Source: Duganella zoogloeoides (GTDB lineage Bacteria; Pseudomonadota; Gammaproteobacteria; Burkholderiales; Burkholderiaceae_D). Taken from it: 64,000 bases of DNA. The DNA lies in the NCBI RefSeq assembly GCF_034479515.1, contig NZ_CP140152.1, forward strand, positions 4,278,001-4,342,000. Direction: 5' to 3'. Position numbers and translations under genes: made by a program. Under the pieces are notes generated by a model. The model saw only the letters and a list, made by a program, of their open reading frames with translations, searched no databases and was not told the DNA's origin. Shown here one piece after another: positions 51,746 to 63,024 of the stretch; within the stretch, counting starts at the first letter, position 1, and each line of letters starts with the position of its first letter.

Positions 51746-53017
51746 ATGTATACCCTCGCGTTTTCGATTTTGTTTGTGTCTTTCATCGTTTTGACGCTGA
51801 TCGTGCGCTTCTGGCTGGCCTCGCGCCAGATCCGCCATGTGCTGGCGCACCGCAACGCCGTGCCGGCCGAATTTGCCGAGCGCATCCCGCTGGCCGCCCA
51901 CCAGAAGGCGGCCGACTACACGGTCGCGCGCACCAAGTTCGGCCTGCTGGCGCTGCTGGTCAATACCGTGGTGCTGATCGGGTTTACCCTGTTTGGCGGC
52001 CTGCAATGGCTGTCGGAACAGATTTTTCAGATCACCGGTCCCGGCATGGTGTACCAGCTGGCGCTGCTGGCCGCGTTCGCGCTGATCTCGGGCGTGATCG
52101 ACGTGCCGTTCGATTACTATAAACAGTTCAGGCTCGAGCAGCGCTTCGGCTTCAACAAGATGACGCGCGGCCTGTTCTTTGCCGACCTGCTCAAGGGCGC
52201 GGCACTGGGCACGGCCATCGGCCTGCCCCTGGTGTGGGTGGTGCTCACGCTGATGGATAAATCGGGCGCGCTGTGGTGGTTCTACGCCTGGCTGGTGTGG
52301 AGCGGCTTCCAGCTGTTGATGATGGTGCTGTTCCCCACCGTGATCGCGCCGCTGTTCAACAAGTTCACGCCGCTGGCCGACCAGTCGCTCAAGGACCGCA
52401 TCGAGGGCCTGATGACGCGCGTGGGCTTCGCGTCCAAGGGCCTGTTCGTGATGGACGGCTCCAGGCGCAGCGCCCACGGCAACGCCTATTTCTCCGGCTT
52501 TGGCGCCCATAAACGCATCGTGTTCTTCGACACCCTGCTGGCGCGCCTGCAACCGCACGAGATCGAGGCGGTGCTGGCGCACGAACTCGGCCACTTCAAG
52601 CTCAAGCACATCGTCAAGCGCATCGCGATGATGTTTGCGATCTCGCTCGGCTTCCTGGCGCTGCTCGGTTACCTGAAAAACCAGGTGTGGTTCTACACCG
52701 GCCTCGGCGTCGATCCGCTGGCCCTGCCCGGCCAGACCAACGATGCCATGGTGCTGCTGCTGTTCATGCTGGTGCTGCCGGTGTTTACGTTCCTGTTCGG
52801 ACCGCTGACCTCGATCAGCTCGCGCAAGCACGAATTCGAAGCGGATGCCTTTGCCGCCCAACACACCGCCGCGCGCGACCTGGTGTCGGCCCTGGTCAAG
52901 ATGTACGAAGACAACGCTTCCACCCTGACGCCCGATCCGCTGCACTCGGCCTTCTACGATACCCACCCGCCCGCGAGCGTGCGGATTCGACAACTCAATT
53001 TGGCTGCGGCTTCATGA
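51746..53017 (+). CDS. M48-family membrane metalloprotease (Ste24/CAAX-like)
   Basis: The 423-residue protein has several transmembrane helices and the zinc site HELGH (279-283). The third ligand is in [29 protein letters not shown] and [20 protein letters not shown] are typical of Ste24-like proteases. In bacteria the family takes part in membrane-protein quality control. Its stop overlaps the rsgA start by 4 bases (ATGA), so expression of the two is coupled. Confidence 0.93.
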   Translation: MYTLAFSILFVSFIVLTLIVRFWLASRQIRHVLAHRNAVPAEFAERIPLAAHQKAADYTVARTKFGLLALLVNTVVLIGFTLFGGLQWLSEQIFQITGPGMVYQLALLAAFALISGVIDVPFDYYKQFRLEQRFGFNKMTRGLFFADLLKGAALGTAIGLPLVWVVLTLMDKSGALWWFYAWLVWSGFQLLMMVLFPTVIAPLFNKFTPLADQSLKDRIEGLMTRVGFASKGLFVMDGSRRSAHGNAYFSGFGAHKRIVFFDTLLARLQPHEIEAVLAHELGHFKLKHIVKRIAMMFAISLGFLALLGYLKNQVWFYTGLGVDPLALPGQTNDAMVLLLFMLVLPVFTFLFGPLTSISSRKHEFEADAFAAQHTAARDLVSALVKMYEDNASTLTPDPLHSAFYDTHPPASVRIRQLNLAAAS

Positions 53018-53931
53018 ACAACCCAAAACTCCAACAAAAACTGACGGCAACCATCATTGCCGCCCACGGCCGCCACTACCTGGCCGAAGCCGATGGCCGC
53101 AAGCTGCAATGCGTCACGCGCGGCAAGAAGACCAACGTTGCCGTCGGCGACATCGTGCAGATCACCACCACGTCCAACGACCAGGGCGTGATCGACAAGA
53201 TCGAGGAACGCAGCACCCTGCTCTACCGCTCCGACCAGTACAAGTCGAAACTGCTGGCCGCCAACCTGACGCAGTTGTTCATCGTGGTGGCGACCGAGCC
53301 GGGCTTTGCCGACGACCTGGTCTCGCGCTCGCTGGTGGCGGCCGAAGCGGCCGGCATCAAGGCCCACCTGATCCTCAACAAGACCGACGTGGAAGCGGCG
53401 CTGCCGCGCACGCGCGAGCGGGTGGCTGCTTACGGCTCGCTCGGTTACCCGGTGCACGAGGTCTCGGCCACGGCCCGCCCCGAAGAGGCGGTGGCGATCC
53501 TGCAACCGCTGATGGCGGGCCAGTCGTCGATCCTGATCGGCCAGTCCGGCATGGGCAAGTCGTCGCTGATCAACCTGCTGGTGCCCGACGCCGATATCGC
53601 CGTGCGCGAAATCTCGGCCGCGCTCGATACCGGCAAGCACACCACCACCTTCACCCGGCTGTACCAGTTGCCCGAACTGGGGGCAGGCACGGCCATCATC
53701 GATTCGCCCGGTTTCCAGGAATTCGGCCTCTACCATTTGACAGAAGGCATGCTGGAACGCGCCTTCGTCGAATTCGCGCCCTACCTGGGCCACTGCAAGT
53801 TCTACAACTGCCGCCACCTGATCGAACCGCAGTGCGCGGTGCTGGCAGCAGTCGCGGAAGGCAAGATCGCGCGCATGCGCCATACCTTGTACGGCCAGTT
53901 GCTGCACGAATCGTCGCAAACCCTGTACTGA
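53014..53931 (+). CDS. rsgA: Ribosome small-subunit GTPase RsgA
   Basis: The 305-residue circularly permuted GTPase has an N-terminal OB domain. G4 NKTD (122-125) precedes G1 GQSGMGKSS (about 176-184), then G3 in [12 protein letters not shown]. The C-terminal zinc knuckle is [17 protein letters not shown]. RsgA tests late 30S maturation. The start ATG lies inside the end of the M48 gene. The pairing M48 protease-rsgA next to orn is common in betaproteobacteria. Confidence 0.96.
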   Translation: MNNPKLQQKLTATIIAAHGRHYLAEADGRKLQCVTRGKKTNVAVGDIVQITTTSNDQGVIDKIEERSTLLYRSDQYKSKLLAANLTQLFIVVATEPGFADDLVSRSLVAAEAAGIKAHLILNKTDVEAALPRTRERVAAYGSLGYPVHEVSATARPEEAVAILQPLMAGQSSILIGQSGMGKSSLINLLVPDADIAVREISAALDTGKHTTTFTRLYQLPELGAGTAIIDSPGFQEFGLYHLTEGMLERAFVEFAPYLGHCKFYNCRHLIEPQCAVLAAVAEGKIARMRHTLYGQLLHESSQTLY

Positions 53932-53949
53932 TTCAACAACAATAGCGAC

Positions 53950-53980
53950 TTGCGCACGGGCCGTGTTTGCGGTCTATAAT
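53950..53980 (+). promoter_or_regulatory. Possible sigma-70 promoter of the TPR-GAF kinase
   Basis: TATAAT (53975-53980) has a weak TTGCGC (53950-53955) 19 bases upstream and lies 67 bases before the kinase ATG. Confidence 0.4.
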
Positions 53981-54047
53981 TCTCGATGGCAATACCAACG
54001 CAGGCAGCCCCACCCTCGCTGCGCGACCGGTGTCCTAAAGGATGGCG

Positions 54048-56903
54048 ATGGACTTGTTTGTACTCGACGACGAAGTAGCCCAATGGGAGACCGTCTTGCT
54101 GCGCCTGACCGGCGCCGAGCGGCTGCCGGTACTGGTGCCGCTGGCCTGGCACCTGCGCCAGCGCGACTGCGTGCGCGCCGTGGCGCTGGCGCGCGAAGGG
54201 CTGGTGCTGCTGTTCGCCGCCGGCCTCGCGCCCGGTGACCTGGCCGCCACTGCCGCGCGGCTGGAACTGGTCGCGGCAGAAGCCGCGTGGCTCGCCGGCG
54301 AGCTCGATGCCGCCGAACGCATGGCGATCGAGATCGGCGCCCAGATGCTGGCCTGCGCAGACTGGCGCGGCGTGGCCGACACCCACTGGCTGCGCGCGTG
54401 GATCGCCATCGACCGCGGCGACCACCAGCGCGGCGCCGAACACCTCGATCACATGATCGCCATCGCGCGCCAGCCCGGCGTCGATGACACCATGCGCGCC
54501 ACCTGCGCCGAGGCGGCGATTGCCCGCTGGGCCGTGATGGAAAACCGCGAGGCCGCCGAACAGCGCTGGTCCGCCCGCCTTGGCTCCAGCAACCATGCCC
54601 ACTACGACCTGCACCCGGCGGTGGCGGTATGGGTGCTGGACTTCTTCGGCACCGACGCCACCCAGGGCAGCAACTTCGGCGCGGCGGCCGGCCACTTCGC
54701 CCGCGTGTACGAGGCGGCGCGCGTGAGCGGCCAGCTACGCTCGGCGATTACCGCCGCCATCAACATCGGCATCGATTTTACGAACCTCAACGACCACCGC
54801 GCCGCGCTGGAATGGATGCAGCGCGCGCTCGACATGGCGCGCCCCACCAGCTGGCCGCGCAGCATCGGCGTGTGCCTCACCCATACGGCCGACACCATGC
54901 GCCGCCTGGGCCAGCTGGAGGCGAGTGCCGCCCTGCTCGACGAAGCGTTCGATGTGCTGGCGCCGCTGGCCGACGGCCGCAGCTACGCCACGGCGCTGCA
55001 ATTCCGCGGCGACCTGCAACTCGATACCGGCAACTACGCCGGCGCGCTCGAATCGTTCCGCCAGTTGCAGGCCAACGCCGCACGCCTGCGCCACGCGGAC
55101 CTGATGTGCGCCGCGCGGCGTGGTCAGGCGCACGCGCTGTGCTTCCTCGATCGGCCACAGGAAGCGCTGACGGTGGCGCAAGACGCCATCGCCCTGGCCC
55201 AAGCCCAGTCCAGCCTGACCCACCACGTGCGTACGCTGCGCGTGCTCTCGGTGATCCACACGCGGCACGCACTGCCGCCACCGGACGGCATGACCGAGCA
55301 AAACGCCACCCTGCATTATCTGCACCAGGCGCTGGCGCTGGCCTCGGGCATCGAAGGCTACACGCTGCCGGGCGACCTGCTGGAAACCCTGGCCCACGAA
55401 TATGCCCAGGTGGGCCAGTACCAGCGCGCCTACGAATCGGCCCAGGCGGCGGCCGCCGCGCGCCGTACTACCCACAGCCGCGAAGCCACCAACCGCGCCA
55501 TCGCCATGCAGGTGCACCAGCAGACCGAGCGCGCCCGCGCCGAGGGCCAGCATCACCGCGAGCTGGCGGCATCCGAAGCGCGCCGCGCCCGCGTGCTGCA
55601 GCAAACCACGGCCACGCTCGAACGCCTGTCCGCCATCGGCCAGGAAATCACCACCCACCTCGACGCCAATGCTGTGTTCCAGGCGATCAACCGCCATGTG
55701 CAGGCGCTGCTGGCGGCCAACAGCTTTGCCATCTACCTGTGCGATCCCGGTTGCGACACCCTGAGCCGCGCATTCGGCATGGAAAACGGCAAACCGCTGG
55801 CCGACAACACCATCGCCGTGGACAATCCGCGCGCCAACGCCGCGCGCTGCCTGCGCGAACGGCGCGAGATCTACGTGGAAGACGCCGGCCCGGACGACAT
55901 CTTCCTCGCCCCGAACACCCTGCTGATGGCATGCGCGCTGTACGTGCCGCTGCTGGTCGGCGAGCGCGCGCTGGGCGTGATGACGGTGCAGGCCTCGAAC
56001 GCACGGGCCTATCGTGCGCGCGAGCGGCTGATCTTCCGCACCCTGTGTGCCTACGGCGCCATTGCGCTCGACAACGCCCAGGCCTACGCGCAGTTGAAGG
56101 ATGCGCAAACCCAGCTGGTGTCGCAGGAAAAGCTGGCGGCACTGGGGTCCCTGATGGCCGGCGTGGCGCACGAGCTCAATACGCCGATCGGCAACAGCCT
56201 GCTGATCGCCAGCACGCTGCACCAGAAAACCACGGACCTGGCGCGCCAGGTCGCGGGCCCCGGCCTGCGCCGCTCCGAGCTGGCCGCCTACCTGGACGAC
56301 GCCGCGAACGCGCACGAACTGGTGATGCGCGGCCTGAACAGCGCGGCGGACCTGGTCAACAGCTTCAAGCAGGTGGCGGTGGACCGCACCACCGAGCAAC
56401 GCCGCCAGTTCGACCTGCAGCAGGTGGCCGGCGAAGTGATTGCCACCATGATGAACCGCATCCGCGCCTCCGGCCACCGTATCGAAGCGGAGGTGCCGCC
56501 GCACATCGCCATGGATAGCTACCCCGGCCCGCTGGGCCAGGTGATCGCCAATTTCATCAACAACGCCCTGCTGCACGCGTTCGACAAGGACGTGGTGGGA
56601 CGCCTGTGGCTGCGCGCCGCCACCGCGCCCGATCAGCCGGGCCGGGTGCAGCTGGTATTCGGCGACAACGGCGTCGGCATCGCCCCGGCCAATATGTCGC
56701 GCATCTTCGACCCATTCTTCACCACCAAGCTGGGGCAAGGCGGCAGCGGGCTCGGACTGTCGATCAGTTACAACATCGTCACCTCGCTGCTGGGCGGGCA
56801 GATCACGGTGCGCAGTTCGCCGGCCGGTACCGTGTTCACGCTGGACCTGCCACTGATCGCCCCCGCAGCCCGTGGACCGGCCGCCGCGCAGATCTATCAT
56901 TAA
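54048..56903 (+). CDS. Orphan TPR-GAF sensor histidine kinase
   Basis: The 951-residue cytosolic protein has no transmembrane helix. Residues about 1-500 are helical TPR-like repeats (for example TALQFRGDLQLDTGNYAGAL); a coiled coil follows at about 490-535. A GAF domain spans about 540-690, and a kinase core has EKLAALGSLMAGVAHELNTP with His708. The ATPase domain has N-box ANFINNALLHAF, G1 DNGVGI, and GQGGSGLGLSISYNIV. The form resembles ATPase-like large kinases seen next to Ser/Thr-kinase sensors, but the kinase domain is missing. ATG 54048 fits AAAGGA; ATG 54042 is too close. No response regulator is adjacent. Confidence 0.9.
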   Translation: MDLFVLDDEVAQWETVLLRLTGAERLPVLVPLAWHLRQRDCVRAVALAREGLVLLFAAGLAPGDLAATAARLELVAAEAAWLAGELDAAERMAIEIGAQMLACADWRGVADTHWLRAWIAIDRGDHQRGAEHLDHMIAIARQPGVDDTMRATCAEAAIARWAVMENREAAEQRWSARLGSSNHAHYDLHPAVAVWVLDFFGTDATQGSNFGAAAGHFARVYEAARVSGQLRSAITAAINIGIDFTNLNDHRAALEWMQRALDMARPTSWPRSIGVCLTHTADTMRRLGQLEASAALLDEAFDVLAPLADGRSYATALQFRGDLQLDTGNYAGALESFRQLQANAARLRHADLMCAARRGQAHALCFLDRPQEALTVAQDAIALAQAQSSLTHHVRTLRVLSVIHTRHALPPPDGMTEQNATLHYLHQALALASGIEGYTLPGDLLETLAHEYAQVGQYQRAYESAQAAAAARRTTHSREATNRAIAMQVHQQTERARAEGQHHRELAASEARRARVLQQTTATLERLSAIGQEITTHLDANAVFQAINRHVQALLAANSFAIYLCDPGCDTLSRAFGMENGKPLADNTIAVDNPRANAARCLRERREIYVEDAGPDDIFLAPNTLLMACALYVPLLVGERALGVMTVQASNARAYRARERLIFRTLCAYGAIALDNAQAYAQLKDAQTQLVSQEKLAALGSLMAGVAHELNTPIGNSLLIASTLHQKTTDLARQVAGPGLRRSELAAYLDDAANAHELVMRGLNSAADLVNSFKQVAVDRTTEQRRQFDLQQVAGEVIATMMNRIRASGHRIEAEVPPHIAMDSYPGPLGQVIANFINNALLHAFDKDVVGRLWLRAATAPDQPGRVQLVFGDNGVGIAPANMSRIFDPFFTTKLGQGGSGLGLSISYNIVTSLLGGQITVRSSPAGTVFTLDLPLIAPAARGPAAAQIYH

Positions 56904-57026
56904 AAGGGGCTGGCTGACCAGCACAATCTCCTGTTATTGGCCCTACCGGCCGAATTGCCTTTATAATTGACCGGTTCAGCCGGCCGGGTATCGAGTCCCA
57001 GGCCAGCTCACCTGTCAGTTGCCACT

Positions 57027-57959
57027 ATGCCTATCCAAAAACAGATCAAGCATTACCTGCAGTTTTCCGACTTCACGCTGGAAGAATACGAGTACGTGAT
57101 TGAACGCGCGCACCTCATCAAGCGCAAGTTCAAGAACTACGAGATTTACCATCCGCTGATCGACCGAACCCTGGTAATGGTCTTCGAGAAGAACTCCACC
57201 CGCACCCGCCTGTCGTTCGAGGCCGGCATGCACCAGCTGGGCGGCGCCGCCATCTACCTGAACACGCGCGACAGCCAGCTCGGTCGCGGCGAGCCGGTGG
57301 AAGACGCGGGCCAGGTCATGAGCCGCATGTGCGACATCATCATGGTGCGCACGTTCGGCCAGGACATCATCGAGCGCTTTGCGGCCAATTCGCGCGTGCC
57401 GGTGATTAACGGCCTGACCAACGAGCACCACCCGTGCCAGGTCTTCGCCGACATCTTCACCTACTACGAGCATCGCGGCCCGATCACCGGCAAGACGGTG
57501 GCGTGGATCGGCGACGCCAACAACATGCTGTACTCGTGGCTGCAGGCGGCCGAGGTATTCGGCTTCCATGTCAACGTGTCCACGCCCAAGGGCTACGACA
57601 TGGACATGTCGCTGGTCTCGACCGATCGCTACACTTTCTTCGCCAACCCGTCCGACGCCTGCGAAGGCGCGCACCTGGTCAACACCGACGTATGGACCAG
57701 CATGGGCTACGAAGAAGAAAACGCCGCGCGCCTGAAAGCGTTCGACGGCTGGATCGTCGATGGCGCCAAGATGGCCCGCGCCGCGCCCGACGCGCTGTTC
57801 ATGCACTGCCTGCCCGCCCACCGCGGCGAGGAAGTGGCGGCCGAAGTCATCGACGGACCGCAATCGGTGGTCTGGGACGAAGCCGAGAACCGCCTGCACA
57901 TCCAGAAGGCGCTGATCGAGTACCTGCTGCTCGGCCGCCTGGATAACCCTGCCGAATAA
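57027..57959 (+). CDS. argF: Ornithine carbamoyltransferase
   Basis: The 310-residue enzyme makes citrulline from ornithine and carbamoyl phosphate in arginine synthesis. The carbamoyl-phosphate loop is FEKNSTRTRLSFE, the ornithine loop has DVWTSMGYEEE, and the catalytic Cys is in FMHCLPAHRGEE. Length matches anabolic enzymes. A TATAAT at 56962-56967 may be its -10 box. argG follows 30 bases later on the same strand. Confidence 0.97.
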   Translation: MPIQKQIKHYLQFSDFTLEEYEYVIERAHLIKRKFKNYEIYHPLIDRTLVMVFEKNSTRTRLSFEAGMHQLGGAAIYLNTRDSQLGRGEPVEDAGQVMSRMCDIIMVRTFGQDIIERFAANSRVPVINGLTNEHHPCQVFADIFTYYEHRGPITGKTVAWIGDANNMLYSWLQAAEVFGFHVNVSTPKGYDMDMSLVSTDRYTFFANPSDACEGAHLVNTDVWTSMGYEEENAARLKAFDGWIVDGAKMARAAPDALFMHCLPAHRGEEVAAEVIDGPQSVVWDEAENRLHIQKALIEYLLLGRLDNPAE

Positions 57960-57989
57960 TCAATAACACTTCACACACTTGGAATCAGC

Positions 57990-59222
<1,233 letters not shown>

Positions 59223-59243
59223 ACAACGGATCGCCCTCTGAAA

Positions 59244-59270
59244 AGCCGCTCGCCGAGCGGCTTTTTTTTT
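59244..59270 (+). terminator. Rho-independent terminator of argFG
   Basis: An AGCCGCT/AGCGGCT stem with a CGCCG loop is followed by nine T, 22 bases after the argG stop. Confidence 0.92.
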
Positions 59271-59328
59271 GTCCTGGCGCCATTACCATGGGACAATGCT
59301 TAACCATCTATCGGCGCCTGGAGAAACC

Positions 59329-61146
59329 ATGTTTAAAGACTTGAGCATCAAACGCAAACTATACCTGGGCTTCGGCGCCATCCTCGCCATCATCCTCGCG
59401 CTCCTGATCATCGCCTACAACCGTTTTAATAGCCTGTCGGAAGCCAACCAGTGGGACCGCCACACGATGGACGTGATCCAGGCCATCGACGGCTTGCGCA
59501 ACGACCTGCTGCAAGTGCAGGTGGAAGCGCGCGGCTATTACCTCACCGGCACCGCCGCCCGCCTGGACCGCACCCGCAAGGAGCAGCGCGACATTCCGGA
59601 ATCGATCCAGACGCTGCAAAAGCTCACGCGCGACAATCCGGCCCAGGTCACGCGTTTCAGCAAGCTGGAAAGCATGATCACCGTCTGGAGCAAGGAAGTC
59701 ATTGAATCGCAGCTGGTGATGCGCGAGCAGCTGGGCAACGCGCCCGGCGCGGCCGATGCCATGGGCAAGACGCCGCAACTGGCCAGCACCGCCAATTCGG
59801 CCATCGGTGAAATCTACAAATTCATGGACGATGCAGCCGCCGAAGAACACCGCCTGCTGCTCGAACGCTCGGCCGCTTCCACCAGCCTGCAGGAGAGCAT
59901 GCGGCTGGTGATCACGGTGGGCGGCATGGCGTGCGTGCTGCTGGGCGCCCTGGTGGCCTGGCTGCTGGTCGGCTCGCTCACCACGCCGTTGACGAACCTT
60001 ACCGCCGCCGTGGGCCGTATCGCCCGCGGCGACCAGGGCGCGCGCGCCGAGGTGCTGTCCAACGATGAACTGGGCAAGGTCACCACGGAATTCAACCGCA
60101 TGGCGCAATCGATCCAGGACAGCCAGGCCAAGGAAAAAGCGGTGAGCGACGAATTGCGCGCCAAGGTCGATTCGCTGCTGGGTGTGGTATCGAAAGCTGC
60201 GTCGGGCGACCTGACCGGCAATATCGAAGTGACCGGCAGCGATGCCATCGGCCAGCTGGCGCAAGGCCTTGACCGCATGTTCGAAAACCTGCGCTCGCTG
60301 CTCAACAACGTGCAAAAGGCCGGCATCCAGGTCACCACGTCGGCCACTGAAATCGCCGCCTCGGCCAAGCAGCAGGAAGCGACCGGCATCGAGCAGGCCC
60401 AGACCAGCGTGGAGATTCTTTCCACCACCAAGGAAATCTCGGCCAATGCCTCGCAGCTGCTCAAGACCATGGAAGAAGCGACTGCGGTGGCGGACTACAC
60501 CACCACTGCCACCGCCGACGCCCAGGGCAACCTGCGCCGCATGGACAGCACCATGCAGCACATGGTAAGCGCCACCGATTCGATCAACGCCAAGCTGGCC
60601 GCACTGTCGGAAAAAGCGTCGAACATCAACAGCGTGCTGATCACGATCACCAAGGTGGCCGACCAGACCAACATCCTGTCGCTCAACGCCGCCATCGAAG
60701 CGGAAAAGGCCGGCGAAGCGGGACGCGGCTTCTCGGTCGTGGCCACCGAAATTCGCCGCCTGGCCGACCAGACCTCGGTCTCCACCTGGGACATCGAGCA
60801 GATGCTCAAGGAGATGCAGTCGGCGGTATCGGCCAGCGTGATGGGCATGGATAAGTTCTCGGAAGAGATCCGCCGCAGCGTGGGCGAAGTGCGCCAGGTC
60901 ACCGACCAGCTGTCGGGCGTGATGGACCAGGTACAGAAACTGACGCCGCAGTTCGACGCCGTGCTGCAAGGGATGCAGTCGCAGGCAGTGGGCGCGGAGC
61001 AGATCAGCGCCACCATGATGCAGCTGAACGACGCCACCCAGCAGACGGTGGAGTCGCTCAAGGCCACCAGCGAAGCAGTACACCAGCTGCAATACGCGGC
61101 CGGCGACCTGCAGACCAGCGTAGCCAATTTCGCGGTCGCGGTGTAA
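59329..61146 (+). CDS. wspA: Wsp-type methyl-accepting chemoreceptor
   Basis: The 605-residue receptor has transmembrane helices at about 12-33 and 200-222 around a helical sensor domain, then two HAMP-like units (the second around ASGDLTGNIEVTGSDAIGQL). The signalling domain has the tip VADQTNILSLNAAIEAEKAG, then EAGRGFSVVATEIRRLADQT. The wording of the tip and its position before CheW, CheR-TPR, CheW and CheA genes identify a WspA-like receptor, which answers surface contact or envelope stress. ATG 59329 has GGAG 5-6 bases upstream. Confidence 0.88.
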   Translation: MFKDLSIKRKLYLGFGAILAIILALLIIAYNRFNSLSEANQWDRHTMDVIQAIDGLRNDLLQVQVEARGYYLTGTAARLDRTRKEQRDIPESIQTLQKLTRDNPAQVTRFSKLESMITVWSKEVIESQLVMREQLGNAPGAADAMGKTPQLASTANSAIGEIYKFMDDAAAEEHRLLLERSAASTSLQESMRLVITVGGMACVLLGALVAWLLVGSLTTPLTNLTAAVGRIARGDQGARAEVLSNDELGKVTTEFNRMAQSIQDSQAKEKAVSDELRAKVDSLLGVVSKAASGDLTGNIEVTGSDAIGQLAQGLDRMFENLRSLLNNVQKAGIQVTTSATEIAASAKQQEATGIEQAQTSVEILSTTKEISANASQLLKTMEEATAVADYTTTATADAQGNLRRMDSTMQHMVSATDSINAKLAALSEKASNINSVLITITKVADQTNILSLNAAIEAEKAGEAGRGFSVVATEIRRLADQTSVSTWDIEQMLKEMQSAVSASVMGMDKFSEEIRRSVGEVRQVTDQLSGVMDQVQKLTPQFDAVLQGMQSQAVGAEQISATMMQLNDATQQTVESLKATSEAVHQLQYAAGDLQTSVANFAVAV

Positions 61147-61153
61147 GCGCGCG

Positions 61154-61639
61154 ATGAAACTGCTCGTCTTCCACATCGGCGCCGACCGCTATGGCCTGCG
61201 CCTGCGCGACGTGGTGCGCGTGGTGCCGCTGCTCGACCTGAAACACCTGCCGCTGGCGCCCGATCCGGTGGTGGGGCTGATGGACTACCACGGCGCCTCG
61301 GTGCCGGTGGTGGACCTGTGCCTGGCCAGCGGCCTGCCGCCCGGCGCCGACCATTTCGATACCCGCATCATCGTCGTCGATTATCGCGCACCCGAAGGCA
61401 CGGTGCACTTGCTGGGCCTGCGCGCCGAACGGGTGCAAGGCGTGCAGGAAGTACGCGACGACCAGTTGACCGAGAGCGGCGTGAAAGCCGCGCCGTTCCT
61501 GGGCCAGGTGGCCGGCGACGCGCGCGGCATGCTGCAGATGGTGGAGCTCGAACATCTGCTCACACCAGCGCTGCGGATCGCGCTGTTCCCAAATGCTGGT
61601 AATGCCGGCAGCGCTGACGATAGCGGCAACCTGCCATGA
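61154..61639 (+). CDS. wspB: CheW-like coupling protein WspB
   Basis: The 161-residue CheW domain reads LLVFHIGADRYGLRLRDVVR, then LPLAPDPVVGLMDYHGASVP and the C-terminal LQMVELEHLL. It links the receptor to the CheA-type kinase. It starts 7 bases after wspA and overlaps the next gene by 4 bases. Confidence 0.87.
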   Translation: MKLLVFHIGADRYGLRLRDVVRVVPLLDLKHLPLAPDPVVGLMDYHGASVPVVDLCLASGLPPGADHFDTRIIVVDYRAPEGTVHLLGLRAERVQGVQEVRDDQLTESGVKAAPFLGQVAGDARGMLQMVELEHLLTPALRIALFPNAGNAGSADDSGNLP

Positions 61640-63006
61640 CCACGCCGGCCCAGATCATGCTGCGCGCGGCGACGGGGTTGAACCTGTCGAAGCAGATCGT
61701 CGATCGCGCCATTCGCGCGCGCGTGGTCTGCGTCGGTGCGGTCGATGCCGACGATTACCTCGACCGCATGACCCCGGAGGAGCTGACCGCGCTGGTGGAA
61801 CTGGTGGTGGTGCCGGAATCGTGGTTCTACCGCGACCAGCAGGCCTTCCACGCCACCGCCGACTACCTCAAAGAGCAGATCCAGGTCGAGCGCAATCGAC
61901 TGTTCCACGTGCTGTCGCTGCCGTGCGCCGGCGGCGAGGAACCGTACACGATGGCGATGGTGCTGCTCGACGCCGGCATTCCCGCCGACCGCTTCATGAT
62001 CGACGCCTTCGATATCAGCCCGGTGTGCGTAGCGCGCGCCAAGACCGGCGTGTATGGCCGCAACGCCTTTCGCAGCCAGGGCCTGGCGTTCCGCGACCGT
62101 CACTTCACCGAGGCTGGCAACGATGCATGGCGCATCAACGACGCGGTGCGCAAGCAGGTGCGCTTCCACCAGGGGAATGTGCTGGAAATGACCATGGCCA
62201 AGCGCGCCGGATTGTATGACGTGATCTTTTGCCGCAACCTGCTGATCTACTTCGACAAGCCCACCACCAGCGCCGCCATCCGCAACCTCGACACCATGCT
62301 CAAGCGCGACGGTCTGCTGTTCGTCGGCTACGCCGAGGTACCGTCGCTGTGCGCCAACGGCTTCGCGCCGCTGCCGTATGCGCAGGCGTTTGGGTTGATC
62401 AAGGATGCGGAGGCGGTGGCGCGCAAGAAGGCCGGTGCGCTGGCGGTGGCTGCGACCACTGCGCCTGCCTCCGCGCGAACAGCGCGCAGTGCGCGTCCGG
62501 GTGTGACACCGTCAATGGCAGCGCCGGCGCCGCTCGCGGCCAGGCTGACGCCGGCCCCGGCCACGCCCTCGGGATCGATGCCACCCGCACCTGGGCGTCC
62601 GGCTACCGGTGGCACTGCTGCGGCCACTGCGGGTGCGACTGGCAACAAGCCTGCGGCGGCCAAGCCGGCCGGGCCGGTGCCGGCCCCTGGCCGCGACCTG
62701 CTGGCCGACGCCCGCCGCCTGGCCGACCTGGGCCAACTGAAGGAAGCCGAGCGAGATTGCCGCGACCACCTGGCGCAGCAGCCCGAGTCGGCGGAAGCGT
62801 ATTTCATCCTCGGCCTGATCAACGAACTGACCAACAAGCATGTGCAGGCGCAGGACTACTGGAAGCGCTGTATCTACCTGCAGCCCGACCATTACGAAGC
62901 GCTGTGCCACCTGGCGTTGCTGGCCGACACCAACGGCGACGCCACCACGGCCGCCGCGCTCAAGGCGCGCGCCGCGCGCATCTATAAACGCCAGCAGGCA
63001 TCTTAA
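61636..63006 (+). CDS. wspC: CheR methyltransferase with C-terminal TPRs, WspC
   Basis: The 456-residue protein has a CheR methyltransferase domain in its first 265 residues (SWFYRDQQAF, SLPCAGGEEPYTMAMVLLD for SAM binding, VIFCRNLLIYFDKPT). A Pro/Ala-rich linker (about 270-350) is followed by TPR repeats (ESAEAYFILGLINELTNKHV, then HYEALCHLALLADTNGD). It methylates the WspA receptor for adaptation. This CheR-TPR form is typical of Wsp operons. Confidence 0.9.
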   Translation: MTTPAQIMLRAATGLNLSKQIVDRAIRARVVCVGAVDADDYLDRMTPEELTALVELVVVPESWFYRDQQAFHATADYLKEQIQVERNRLFHVLSLPCAGGEEPYTMAMVLLDAGIPADRFMIDAFDISPVCVARAKTGVYGRNAFRSQGLAFRDRHFTEAGNDAWRINDAVRKQVRFHQGNVLEMTMAKRAGLYDVIFCRNLLIYFDKPTTSAAIRNLDTMLKRDGLLFVGYAEVPSLCANGFAPLPYAQAFGLIKDAEAVARKKAGALAVAATTAPASARTARSARPGVTPSMAAPAPLAARLTPAPATPSGSMPPAPGRPATGGTAAATAGATGNKPAAAKPAGPVPAPGRDLLADARRLADLGQLKEAERDCRDHLAQQPESAEAYFILGLINELTNKHVQAQDYWKRCIYLQPDHYEALCHLALLADTNGDATTAAALKARAARIYKRQQAS

Positions 63007-63024
63007 GAACAAGGGCGCCCCGAC

